Of a DNA stretch of 64,000 nucleotides, positions 35,111 through 42,678 are shown piece by piece. Source of the DNA: CBDANZ01 sp965197865 (lineage in GTDB: Bacteria > Acidobacteriota > Vicinamibacteria > Vicinamibacterales > CAVVIG01); NCBI GenBank assembly GCA_965197865.1, contig CBDANZ010000005.1:310001-374000 (forward strand), given 5' to 3'. Position numbers and translations under genes: made by a program. The first letter of the stretch is position 1, and the number at the start of each line of letters is the position of its first letter. The notes below the pieces were generated by a model that made no database searches, was not told where the DNA came from, and saw only the letters and a program-made list of their open reading frames with translations.

Positions 35111-36151
35111 ATGGATGCTACGACAGTGGCCGTTGACCTGGCAAAGTCCGTGTTCGAGCTGGCGATCGCCAATGCCCGGTGGCGCGTGTGGTCGCGCCAG
35201 CGACTCAACCGCGCACGGTTCGCCCGCTTTCTCGCGCAGACGCCGCCGACCCATGTGGTGATAGAGGCGTGTGGCACCGCCCACTACTGGGGGCGGGTTG
35301 CCCAGCAACACGGCCATCGCGTCACCCTCGTGCCCCCGGCGTACGTGCGGCCCTATGTGCGGCGCAACAAGACGGACCGGGCGGATGCGGAGGCGATCCG
35401 CGAGGCGATCCGGTCGGGCGAGATACCCCGTGTCCCGGTGAAGCGGGTCGAGCAGCAAGCGCTCGTGGCGCTGCACCGGGTGCGCGAGCAGTGGATGACG
35501 ACGCGGACGGCGCGCATCAATGTGTTACGCGGGCTCTTGCGGGAACAGGGGCTGCTGCTGCCGGCGGGGGCCTGTGCGGCGCTGCGGGCCTTGCCTGTGC
35601 TGCTCGACGAGGCGGCCACCGTGTTGCCGAGGCATCTGCGGCAGGTGCTCACGAGCGTCCACGAGGAAGTGCGGGCGATTGAGGCTCGGATTGCCGGCCT
35701 GGAACGGGAATTGCGCGCCCTGGCCGACGCCGACCCCGTCGTGATGCGACTGCGGACGATTCCCGGGATTGGGCTGTTGACCGCCACGGCCCTCGTCGGC
35801 ACCGTCGGGCACATCCACGCATTCCGGCGCGCGCGCCAGTTTGCCAGCTGGCTCGGCCTGACGCCGCGCGAGTACTCGAGTGGGCAGCGGCGGCGCCTCG
35901 GGGGGATCAGTAAACGCGGGGACGTGTATCTCCGGTGCTTACTCACCCACGGCGCGCGCGCGGTGCTCGCGTCGGCCCACCGGCGCCGGGCGGCCCAGCA
36001 GCCCCTCACGCGTCTGCACCACTGGGCGATGACGGTGCACGCGCGGCGCGGCTACAACAAAGCCACGATTGCCGTGGCGAATAAACTCGGCCGACTCGTT
36101 TGGGCGGTTTGGCACAAGGATGTGCCCTGCGCACTGCCGGACGCGGCGTAA
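35111..36151 (+). CDS. IS1111-type transposase (DEDD recombinase, IS110 family)
   Basis: 346 residues from the ATG at 35111, which follows CCAGGAGGAAACC. The RuvC-like domain has the Asp in TVAVDLAKSVFELAIA, the Glu in HVVIEACGTAHYW and the D-x-x-D in NKTDRADAEAIREAI. The C-terminal Tnp_20 domain has RLRTIPGIGLLTATALVG, FASWLGLTPREYSSGQRRR with the conserved Ser, and GGISKRGDVYLRCLLTHGAR. The frame is intact and likely functional. Confidence 0.94.
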   Translation: MDATTVAVDLAKSVFELAIANARWRVWSRQRLNRARFARFLAQTPPTHVVIEACGTAHYWGRVAQQHGHRVTLVPPAYVRPYVRRNKTDRADAEAIREAIRSGEIPRVPVKRVEQQALVALHRVREQWMTTRTARINVLRGLLREQGLLLPAGACAALRALPVLLDEAATVLPRHLRQVLTSVHEEVRAIEARIAGLERELRALADADPVVMRLRTIPGIGLLTATALVGTVGHIHAFRRARQFASWLGLTPREYSSGQRRRLGGISKRGDVYLRCLLTHGARAVLASAHRRRAAQQPLTRLHHWAMTVHARRGYNKATIAVANKLGRLVWAVWHKDVPCALPDAA

Positions 36152-36385
36152 CCCGAGCTACACCTCCACGCGAGATGCTGAGCGAGTGACCCTGACATGG
36201 CCCTTCGGTCCGACCGACACCGCATCAGGCCGATAGCAGCCCTGGCGCTCGACGCCGGCACCACGATTGGCCCGCGGTGCGCGACTATCCATGTTGGCCA
36301 GGAGGCAAAGGCTCTCCACGGACAGGCCGGATATACGACCGCAACCGACGCGAAGGACCGACCGTCACGACCCACTCGCTTGATC
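36152..36385 (+). ncRNA. Candidate IS1111 guide (seek/bridge) RNA region
   Basis: The 234 bases between the transposase stop and the right subterminal repeat contain no gene. In IS1111-group elements the guide RNA that pairs with donor and target is encoded downstream of the transposase, in contrast with the IS110 group. I infer its presence from position only; I did not derive the fold or guide segments. Confidence 0.4.
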
Positions 36386-36415
36386 ACCGGGAGGAGTCCA
36401 TATACGGACTGCTAG

Positions 36416-36652
36416 ATAACTGTCGATCGTCAGCGTCCCGAGCCGCAATGTTTCGCCCATCCAGAGCGAAATGGGCAGTCCGCGCTCGGCCGCCGCATCG
36501 TCGGCATCCGCCGCTATGGCTTCGCGATAGGTGCCGATCGCACGCTCGTAGTCGAGGTTGTACAGCTTGTTCGCGGCCCGGGCACGGAGCACGTCGGAGT
36601 GAGGATTTGCCGCCGCGGACCTCGTCGCACCAAGCAGCACGGCGGATGCCAC
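36416..36652 (-). pseudogene. Exported TPR-type protein, 5' fragment
   Basis: The minus frame reads ASAVLLGATRSAAANPHSDV (signal-peptide end) and ARAANKLYNLDYERAIGTYR with EAIAADADDAAAERGLPISL, a tetratricopeptide repeat pattern (A-x-x-L-Y-x-x-x-Y-x-x-A-I-x-x-Y). It then runs into the CTAG flank of the MITE at 36415. The rest of the protein is absent: on the other side of the MITE lies the antisense of the sulfite oxidase gene. The start codon is uncertain (GTG 36652 or upstream). Confidence 0.55.
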
Positions 36653-36810
36653 CCACGCAAGCCGGACGAAAACCCGGCACGCACCTAAACATCTTACGAC
36701 TTACGACCGGTCAGACGCTTGCGCCGCTTGTGCCTTCTGCATACAATCCCCAGGAGAGCGCGCGTCGCAGCACGAATTCGCCGCAACGGTTTGGGGAAGG
36801 AGTGTCGGCG

Positions 36811-38583
36811 TTGGACAAGGTCGCGACCCTCGGAACGACGACGCACGAACACGCGCACGAACATGCGCATGAGGAGCTCGGATTCTGGAAGAAGTACGTC
36901 TTTTCCCAGGATCACAAGGTCATCGGTATTCAGTACGCAGTCACCGGCCTCTTCTTTCTCCTGTTTGGCCTCGCCTTGATGATGATCATGCGGTGGCAGC
37001 TAGCCTACCCGGGCCGGCCCCTTCCGCTCATCGGCGGTTGGCTCGGCGCAGCGAACGTTTCGGGCGGCATCATGCTGCCGGAGTTCTACAACCAGCTCGG
37101 CGCCATGCACGGCACCATCATGGTGTTTCTCGGGGTTGTACCGCTTGCGGTCGGCGGCTTCGGCAACTTCGTCGTCCCGCTCCAGATCGGGGCGCCCGAC
37201 ATGGCGTTTCCCAAGCTCAACATGGCGAGCTACTGGGTGTACTTCGTGGGTGGCGTAGTCATGCTCGCCAGCTTCTTCGCGCCGGGCGGCGCGGCGAACT
37301 CGGGATGGACGTCCTACACGCCGCTTTCGATCACGGCGACGGAGGGCCAGACCTGGTGGCTGCTCGGAATGGTCTGCCTCATTACGTCGTCGCTGCTCGG
37401 GTCGATCAACTTCATCACGACAATCGTCCAGCTTCGGGCGAAGGGTCTGAGCTGGATGCGCCTGCCCTTCTTTGTGTGGGCGCAGCTCGTGACCGCCTTC
37501 CTGCTGCTGCTGGCGTTCCCGCCGCTTGAAGCGGCCGCCGTCCTGCAGTTGATGGATCGCCTCGCCGGCACGAGTTTCTTCATGCCGAGCGGTCTGGTCG
37601 TGAGTGGAAGGGCGCTCGACAACAGTGGCGACGGCAATCCCCTGCTTTGGCAGCACCTGTTCTGGTTCCTCGCCCATCCCGAGGTGTACGTGCTGATCCT
37701 GCCGGGGATGGGCATCGTGTCGGAGGTGATTGCCAACAACACGCGCAAGCCGCTGTGGGGTTATACCGCGCTCGTGTATTCGCTCGTGTTCCTCGGCTTC
37801 ATGTCGTTCATCGTGTGGGCGCACCACATGTTCATGACCGGGATGGGCACGACGATGAGCGCGTTCTTCCAGACGACGACGATGATCATTTCGATCCCGT
37901 CGATTGTCATTCTCACGTCATTGCTGCTGTCGCTCTGGGGTGCTTCGCTCCGCTTCACGACACCGATGCTCTTCGCGCTAGCCTTCCTACCGATGTTCGG
38001 CATCGGCGGCCTCACGGGCCTGCCGCTCGGCCTGGCGCCTCCCGACATTCATCTGCACGACACGTACTACGTAATCGGCCACTTCCACTACATCGTCGCG
38101 CCGGGCACGATCTTCGCCCTGTTCGCCGGCATTTACTACTGGTTCCCCAAGGCGACCGGCCGGACCATGAACAACCTGCTCGGCAAGATCCACTTCTGGG
38201 GATCGTTCGTCTGCATGAACATCATCTTCATGCCGATGTTCATCCAAGGCCTCGGCGGGATGAACCGTCGCCTGTATGACGGGGGCCAGCAGTACATGCA
38301 CAACGCCGGGCTGCTGAAATGGCACGTGGTGATTGGAATGGCCGCCTGGACCCTGGCGCTGTTTCAGCTCCCATTCATCTACAACTTCTTCGCAAGCATC
38401 AAATGGGGCAAGGCGGTCGGCAGGAATCCCTGGGAGGCGACAACGCTCGAGTGGTCGGCGCCGTCGCCGCCGGGTCACGGCAACTTCGTGACCGAACCGA
38501 TCGCGTATCGCGGGCCGTACGAATACAGCGTGCCGGGCGCCGCGAAGGACTTCACGGCTCAATTCGAGCCGGATCGCACCTAG
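36811..38583 (+). CDS. coxA: Cytochrome c oxidase subunit I (aa3-type)
   Basis: Catalytic subunit of the terminal oxidase, about 590 residues with 12 or more helices. A TTG start at 36811 is favoured because AAGGAG lies 8 bases before it; an overlapping GTG (36802) is the alternative. A His-rich N-terminus (HEHAHEHAHEE) precedes the first helix. Ligand motifs: NQLGAMHGTIMVF (heme a His), FWFLAHPEVYVLILPG with the proton-pathway Glu and CuB His, FIVWAHHMFMTGM (CuB His pair) and TYYVIGHFHYIVAPG (heme a3 and a His). The PEVY form marks an A1-type oxidase. First gene of the operon coxA-coxC-coxD-two small ORFs-coxB. Confidence 0.96.
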   Translation: MDKVATLGTTTHEHAHEHAHEELGFWKKYVFSQDHKVIGIQYAVTGLFFLLFGLALMMIMRWQLAYPGRPLPLIGGWLGAANVSGGIMLPEFYNQLGAMHGTIMVFLGVVPLAVGGFGNFVVPLQIGAPDMAFPKLNMASYWVYFVGGVVMLASFFAPGGAANSGWTSYTPLSITATEGQTWWLLGMVCLITSSLLGSINFITTIVQLRAKGLSWMRLPFFVWAQLVTAFLLLLAFPPLEAAAVLQLMDRLAGTSFFMPSGLVVSGRALDNSGDGNPLLWQHLFWFLAHPEVYVLILPGMGIVSEVIANNTRKPLWGYTALVYSLVFLGFMSFIVWAHHMFMTGMGTTMSAFFQTTTMIISIPSIVILTSLLLSLWGASLRFTTPMLFALAFLPMFGIGGLTGLPLGLAPPDIHLHDTYYVIGHFHYIVAPGTIFALFAGIYYWFPKATGRTMNNLLGKIHFWGSFVCMNIIFMPMFIQGLGGMNRRLYDGGQQYMHNAGLLKWHVVIGMAAWTLALFQLPFIYNFFASIKWGKAVGRNPWEATTLEWSAPSPPGHGNFVTEPIAYRGPYEYSVPGAAKDFTAQFEPDRT

Positions 38584-39168
38584 ATGAATATCCCCTACGC
38601 CGTCGAAGCGCGGCTGGATACCGGACTCCACAACTGCAAGCTGGGCATCTGGCTGTTTCTCGCGTCGGAAGTCATGCTGTTCGGCGCGTTGTTTTCCACC
38701 TATATCATTCTGCGGACTGGCGCTCCCGTCTGGCCGCAGGGTGAGCTGAGCGTTCTGCTCGGCGCCATCAACACCGTCATCCTCATCAGCTCGTCGGTGA
38801 CGATGGTGATGGCCTGGGCGACGCTGAAGCTGAACGACTGGGCCAAGCACCGCCTGTACTTGATCGCGACATTCGTCCTGGCTGGCATCTTCCTGGTCAA
38901 TAAGTACTTCGAGTATTCCGAGCACCTTCACGCGGGCGAGGGCCCCTCGGCTAGCACGTTCCTCGCGATCTACTACACGCTCACCGGCCTGCACGGGCTG
39001 CACATCGTCGGCGGGATGGTGGTGATGGCGTACCTGATCGGACCCGGCGCGAAGCTGTGGAAGAGAGATCCCGATCGGTTCGTGAATCGCATCGAGGCGA
39101 CCGGCCTCTACTGGCACTTTGTGGATCTAGTGTGGATCTTCCTCTTCCCGCTGCTGTACTTGTTGTAG
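38584..39168 (+). CDS. coxC: Cytochrome c oxidase subunit III
   Basis: 194 residues, five helices, the short form of subunit III. Diagnostic stretches are KLGIWLFLASEVMLFGALF (with the conserved Glu), YFEYSEHLHAGEG, YYTLTGLHGLHIVGGMVV and GLYWHFVDLVWIFLFPLLYL. The ATG directly follows the coxA stop, so the two are translationally coupled. It stabilises the subunit I core in the membrane. Confidence 0.95.
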   Translation: MNIPYAVEARLDTGLHNCKLGIWLFLASEVMLFGALFSTYIILRTGAPVWPQGELSVLLGAINTVILISSSVTMVMAWATLKLNDWAKHRLYLIATFVLAGIFLVNKYFEYSEHLHAGEGPSASTFLAIYYTLTGLHGLHIVGGMVVMAYLIGPGAKLWKRDPDRFVNRIEATGLYWHFVDLVWIFLFPLLYLL

Positions 39169-39242
39169 GGCAGGCCTTTCAGGGCCTGCCCTAGCACGGT
39201 TGGAGTGCGGACCTTGAGGCCCGCCCGTGGAGACCTAAAAAA

Positions 39243-39593
39243 ATGCACGCCGATCCGGCTGAAGTGAAGAAGAGCGTTCGCACGTATCTCACCGTCGGAG
39301 GATTACTGCTGCTGGCCACAGTCATCACCGTCGCGGCGAACCAGGTCCACCTCGCGGTGCCGGCCGCCATCACCGTGGCGCTCGTCATCGCGAGCATCAA
39401 GGGCTCGATGGTAGGCGCCGTGTTCATGCACCTGAGCCACGAAAAGACATGGATCTACGGCGCGTTGTTGCTGACGGCCGTCTTCTTTATCTTCCTGATG
39501 TTGGTCCCGCTCTTCACCATCATGGACACGTTCGGGGTTCGCGTCACGGCTCCTTCGGCCGCACAGAGCGAGGAGACCCGGTCGGGGCAATAA
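39243..39593 (+). CDS. coxD: Cytochrome c oxidase subunit IV family protein
   Basis: 116 residues with three helices. The second/third helix region IASIKGSMVGAVFMHLSHEK is the prokaryotic subunit IV (CoxD/CyoD-like) signature (K-x-x-L/M-V-x-x-x-F-M-H-L). N-terminus polar. It follows coxC after 74 bases that contain a small repeat of GGCCTGCCCT/AGGGCAGG and no gene. Structural or assembly role in the oxidase. Confidence 0.88.
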   Translation: MHADPAEVKKSVRTYLTVGGLLLLATVITVAANQVHLAVPAAITVALVIASIKGSMVGAVFMHLSHEKTWIYGALLLTAVFFIFLMLVPLFTIMDTFGVRVTAPSAAQSEETRSGQ

Positions 39594-39594
39594 G

Positions 39595-39801
39595 ATGTCG
39601 CTTCGGATGTTTCACCTGCTGTTTATCGCGCTGTCAGTGGTGCTCGCTGTGTTCTTTGCCGCGTGGGCGACCGGGCAGTATCGGCTCGAACAGAAGACGG
39701 GCTACGGCGTGGCGGCCGGGCTGGCACTAGTCGCCGGCGCCGCGCTCGTGGTCTACGCCAACGCGTTCCGGCGGAAGACGAGAAATATGAGGAATATGTA
39801 G
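39595..39801 (+). CDS. Small two-helix membrane protein of the cox operon
   Basis: 68 residues: helix 1 about residues 7-25 (LLFIALSVVLAVFFAAWA), the linker TGQYRLEQKTGYG, helix 2 about 38-54, then a short basic tail. It starts one base after the coxD stop and its stop overlaps the next GTG (TAGTG), so it is tightly coupled within the operon. No named family. Likely an oxidase accessory subunit or assembly protein. Confidence 0.65.
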   Translation: MSLRMFHLLFIALSVVLAVFFAAWATGQYRLEQKTGYGVAAGLALVAGAALVVYANAFRRKTRNMRNM

Positions 39802-40049
39802 TGCGAAAGGCGCTTTCCACAATCCTGATCCTTGGCGCGCCGCGCGCGGCGCTGGCCTGTCCCGTATGCTTCGGACAGAACGATTCACCGTTGGCCAACG
39901 CGATTAACACGGGCATCGTCGCCATGCTCGTCGTGGTCGCGGGAGTGCTCGTTGGCTTCGCCTTGTTTATCGTGCATTTGAACCGCCGCGCCAGGCTGTT
40001 AGCGGAGGAGCCTGAAAGTCTGTCCGACCCTCAGGAGGGGATCGCTTAG
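39801..40049 (+). CDS. Small membrane protein with CPVCFG motif in the cox operon
   Basis: 82 residues from a GTG that shares a base with the preceding TAG. A short hydrophobic leader ends in RAALACPVCFGQNDSPLANA, placing a C-x-x-C pair outside the membrane. One transmembrane helix follows (about residues 37-58, VAMLVVVAGVLVGFALFIV), then a cytoplasmic polar tail. Its stop overlaps the coxB start in the same TAGTG manner. Tight coupling to coxB, whose product carries the CuA centre, suggests a copper-handling or thiol role for C-x-x-C (inference). The family is not one I can name with certainty. Confidence 0.65.
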   Translation: MRKALSTILILGAPRAALACPVCFGQNDSPLANAINTGIVAMLVVVAGVLVGFALFIVHLNRRARLLAEEPESLSDPQEGIA

Positions 40050-40792
40050 TGCTGAACTATCTCGGGCTGCCGACACAGGCGTCGGCTCACGCCGCCACAA
40101 TCGACCACCAGATCGTGCTCGTGCACTGGCTGATGCTGGTACTGTTCATCGGGTGGGGCGCGTTCTTCCTGTTCGTCCTGGTGCGGTTCCGCAAGGGCGC
40201 CAATCCTAAGGCCGACTACACGGGTGCGAAAGGAAAGCTGGCCAAGGGCACCGAAATCGGCGTGGCCGTAGTGGAAGTCGTTCTGCTCGTCTTCTACGCG
40301 ATTCCAGTCTGGGCGACCCGCGTGCAGGATTTTCCAGCCGAAACCGGGGCCACGGTGGTTCGCGTGACGGGCGAGCAGTTCGCCTGGAACGTGCACTATT
40401 CCGGACCCGATGGCCGGTTCGGCCGGCGCGAGATCAGGCTCATTTCACTCGACAACCCGCTCGGACTGGATCGATCTGACCCGGACGCGAAAGACGACCT
40501 GCTCACCGTCAATCAGCTGCACGTTCCGGTGGACCGGCCTGTTCTGGTGCGTCTTGCGAGCAAAGACGTCATCCACAGCTTCGGGCTGAACGAGATGCGG
40601 GTGAAGCAGGACGCGATTCCAGGCATGGAGATTCCGGTGTGGTTCATCCCGACCCGCATCGGCGAGTACGAAATCACCTGCTCGCAACTCTGCGGCCTCG
40701 GCCACTACCGGATGCGCGGCTTCCTCAACGTGCAGAGCGACGCCGATTTCAGAAACTGGCTGGCGGAAGAGGCCGAGGCTCTGACCCAGTGA
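40049..40792 (+). CDS. coxB: Cytochrome c oxidase subunit II
   Basis: 247 residues, GTG start overlapping the preceding stop. Two N-terminal helices (about 20-45 and 70-90) anchor a periplasmic cupredoxin domain with TGEQFAWNVHYSGPDG (aromatic electron-entry patch) and the CuA ligands: His in KDVIHSFGLNEMRVKQD and C-x3-C-x3-H-x2-M in TCSQLCGLGHYRMRG. There is no C-terminal cytochrome c domain. It stands last in the operon, whereas coxB is usually first. Confidence 0.95.
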   Translation: MLNYLGLPTQASAHAATIDHQIVLVHWLMLVLFIGWGAFFLFVLVRFRKGANPKADYTGAKGKLAKGTEIGVAVVEVVLLVFYAIPVWATRVQDFPAETGATVVRVTGEQFAWNVHYSGPDGRFGRREIRLISLDNPLGLDRSDPDAKDDLLTVNQLHVPVDRPVLVRLASKDVIHSFGLNEMRVKQDAIPGMEIPVWFIPTRIGEYEITCSQLCGLGHYRMRGFLNVQSDADFRNWLAEEAEALTQ

Positions 40793-40793
40793 A

Positions 40794-41263
40794 CTAGAGA
40801 TCGTCAACCGCCTCGAGTACTTGCTCCACGTGGCCATCGACCTTCACGTTGTCCCAACGCTTCGCGATCTTGCCTTCCTCGTCGATCAGGTGTACGTCGT
40901 CCGCACGATTCTCGTGTAGATTCGACCGTAGCGTGATTTCTTCTGCCAGGTCCCGTATTTTTCAGCCACGGCGTGATCGGGATCGGCGAGCAGCGGAAAG
41001 GTCAGGCCATACTTCGCTGCGAACCAGGCCTTGCTCGCCTCGTCCAGAATGCTCACGCGAAGGACCGCGACCTTGCTGCCCTTGAAACGCGGTAGGTTAT
41101 CGCAAACTGCGCAGGCCTCCTTCGTGCAGCCCGGCGTGTCGTCCTTCGGATGGAAGTAGAGCACGACGTGCCGACTGGCGTAGTCGGCGAGCCGCTGTAC
41201 CTTTCCATTCTGGTCCTTCAAACTGAACGAGGGCACCTTCCTCCCTTCTTCAACCAACGGCAT
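40794..41263 (-). pseudogene. bcp: Thiol peroxidase of the Bcp/PrxQ type, frameshifted
   Basis: From ATG 41263 (AAGGG upstream): PLVEEGRKVPSFSLKDQNGK, VVLYFHPKDDTPGCTKEACA with the peroxidatic and second Cys, FPLLADPDHAVAEKYG and YGRIYTRIVRTTY. A frame change at about 40890 is then needed to read LIDEEGKIAKRWDNVKVDGH and VEQVLEAVDDL. The total span of 470 bases is not a multiple of three. All catalytic residues lie before the lesion, so only the C-terminal 25 residues are affected. It is convergent with coxB, 1 base apart. Confidence 0.88.
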
Positions 41264-41300
41264 AAACACCCTTACGAAAAGGCGCCTTCGTGGCCCGCCT

Positions 41301-41624
41301 TCAGGCGGACTCGAGAAAAGAGCGGGCAAGCCGTTCGAGCAACTGCGGCAGCGCTTCGCCGCTCAGCGCAAACGCGCCAGCTTCGGGCGCCCAGGCCAGT
41401 TTGTAGCTTCGGGCCATCGCCGCCACCCAGATTTGCCGGGCCGGCGCGTTGGGCGACACCACGAACTTCGCCTCCCGCTGTTCTTCGAACACCAGATTGA
41501 GAACCTCGTTCTGCAGCTCGATCTCGAAGTCTTCAGCATCGGCCACCGGCAACAGCGCCCGGCGCGCCCCTTCGAACGCCTCGTCGCTTTTCTGGCGGAA
41601 CTCCTGCTCCGACAGCGTGGTCAT
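41301..41624 (-). CDS. cyaY: Frataxin-like iron donor protein CyaY
   Basis: 107 residues, the usual size. It has the acidic helix 1 (SEQEFRQKSDEAFEGARRAL), EDFEIELQNEVLNLVFEEQR on strands 1-2, RQIWVAAMARSYKLAW with the conserved Gln-x-Trp-x-Ala motif, and a final helix LPQLLERLARSFLES. CyaY binds iron through the acidic ridge and modulates Fe-S cluster assembly by IscS. It lies in the same direction as bcp. An iron permease gene lies about 2.7 kb away. Confidence 0.85.
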   Translation of the reverse strand: MTTLSEQEFRQKSDEAFEGARRALLPVADAEDFEIELQNEVLNLVFEEQREAKFVVSPNAPARQIWVAAMARSYKLAWAPEAGAFALSGEALPQLLERLARSFLESA

Positions 41625-41665
41625 CGCCTATCGAGGTCCTAGTCTCGATGTGGCTCGGATGAGGG

Positions 41666-42565
41666 TTATGGCTGGGACAAGAGTCCTTCCGCACTTGCCA
41701 CGTAGCTGCGGCGCGCGCGCGCCGTCATGCCTGGCTGTCTCACGCTCACCGTCAGCTTGTGCACACGGTTGTCGAGCTGTGTCGCAGCGAAACCCAGCAC
41801 GTACTGGCTGTGAAGCTCCTGCGCCACGCGCGTGAAGGTAGGCGCGAGATCACTGGTCTTCTTCAGCTCGAAGTACCCGCCTCCGGTTTCATCGGCCAGC
41901 CTCCGAAGTCCGCGGTCCGGTTTGCTGCGAACCATCCGCACGCCGTTGAAGTAGTCGCTCGCCAGGCCGATCGCATAAACCATCACCTCTTCGCTCCGCG
42001 CCCGATCCATCACCGTACGAAACCTCACGCGGCTCGAGGTGTCTTCGCCGTCGGTGATGATGACCAGCACGCGCCTTCCCTCGATCCCGAAGAGTTCATC
42101 GAGGCTGAGAGCCGCCGCGTCGTACAGGCGTGTCGCATTGCCATAATCGAGGTCTCGCATGGCCGCGACGAGCTCGTCGCGATCGTTGCTGAAGTCGCCG
42201 CTCACTTCGATCTTGTCGTTGAAGGCGCCGACCTTGGCCTTGTCGTCCGGCAGCAGCCGGATCAGGAACTGTTCGGCCGCGTTCCGCAGCAGCTCGATGT
42301 TTCCGGTCATGCTGGCGCTCGTGTCGAGCATCAGGATCACAGCGATCGGCCGCGCCTCGTTTTCGAAGATCGACAACGGCTGGATCTTGTCATTGTCTCG
42401 GACTTCGAAGTCTTCTTTCGTGAGATCAAACGCCAGGCGGTTGTCGCGGTCGGTCACGGTTGCAAAGATCGAGACGATGGCCGTGTCGGACTTGAAAGTC
42501 GCTTGCTGTGCCGCGGCGCTCAGGCCGGCGAGCAGGGCGACGAACAGAGCCCCCACGATCTTCAT
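41666..42565 (-). CDS. Secreted VWFA-domain protein of the acidobacterial type
   Basis: 299 residues with a signal peptide (VGALFVALLAGLSAAAQQ). A short beta domain with VTDRDNRLAFDLTKEDFEV and SIFENEARPIAVILMLDTSA leads into a von Willebrand A domain with a full MIDAS (D-T-S-A-S, T in NATRLYDA, and D in VIITDGEDTSS). The C-terminus YVLGFAATQLDNRVHKLTV matches the VWFA-related family expanded in Acidobacteria. Exported protein, probable metal-dependent adhesion or complex-assembly role; no partner gene adjacent. Confidence 0.9.
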   Translation of the reverse strand: MKIVGALFVALLAGLSAAAQQATFKSDTAIVSIFATVTDRDNRLAFDLTKEDFEVRDNDKIQPLSIFENEARPIAVILMLDTSASMTGNIELLRNAAEQFLIRLLPDDKAKVGAFNDKIEVSGDFSNDRDELVAAMRDLDYGNATRLYDAAALSLDELFGIEGRRVLVIITDGEDTSSRVRFRTVMDRARSEEVMVYAIGLASDYFNGVRMVRSKPDRGLRRLADETGGGYFELKKTSDLAPTFTRVAQELHSQYVLGFAATQLDNRVHKLTVSVRQPGMTARARRSYVASAEGLLSQP

Positions 42566-42678
42566 GATGATGATGCAAGCTTACCAGAGGCGCGCAGTCG
42601 TGATTGAGCTTGTCTGGTTATCGAGTCATTGCGTCATTCTGGCCCATCTGGGTAATTGAGTCGTCTGGTCAATCCTAA
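42566..42678. other. Intergenic stretch with short tandem-like words
   Basis: No gene. The DNA repeats words such as GTCATT, GAGTC and GGTCAA; similar words continue after the IS at 44164-44230 in inverted sense, so one intergenic repeat seems to have been split by IS1182 copy B. Confidence 0.4.

Larger units (their letters stand above)
35024..36404. mobile_element. IS1111-type (IS110 family) insertion sequence
   Basis: Subterminal 17-bp perfect inverted repeats, TATGGACTCCTCCCGGT at 35030-35046 and ACCGGGAGGAGTCCATA at 36386-36402, with 6 and 2 extra bases outside them. IRs placed just inside the ends are characteristic of the IS1111 subgroup. The target is the terminal inverted repeat of the MITE at 34873. 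No target duplication, as expected. Single transposase gene followed by a 230-base non-coding region. Confidence 0.9.
34873..36411. mobile_element. MITE (158 bp when reconstructed) split by an IS1111-type element
   Basis: Left end CAGTCCGTGGTGAAAGTC at 34873-34890. The right end is its exact complement GACTTTCACCACGGACTG but split: GACTTTCACCA at 35013-35023 and CGGACTG at 36405-36411. Flanks are CTAG on both sides (34869-34872, 36412-36415). Without the 1381-bp insert the element is 151+7 bp, has 18-bp perfect terminal repeats and no gene, so it is a MITE. The repeat differs at one position in 18 from the right end of the IS1182-like element (CAGCCCGTGGTGAAAGTC), pointing to that transposase as its mover. 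Confidence 0.85.

Noticed and set aside
37000..39117. Long minus-strand frames across coxA/coxC
   Set aside because: Antisense to strongly conserved oxidase subunits; no domain features.
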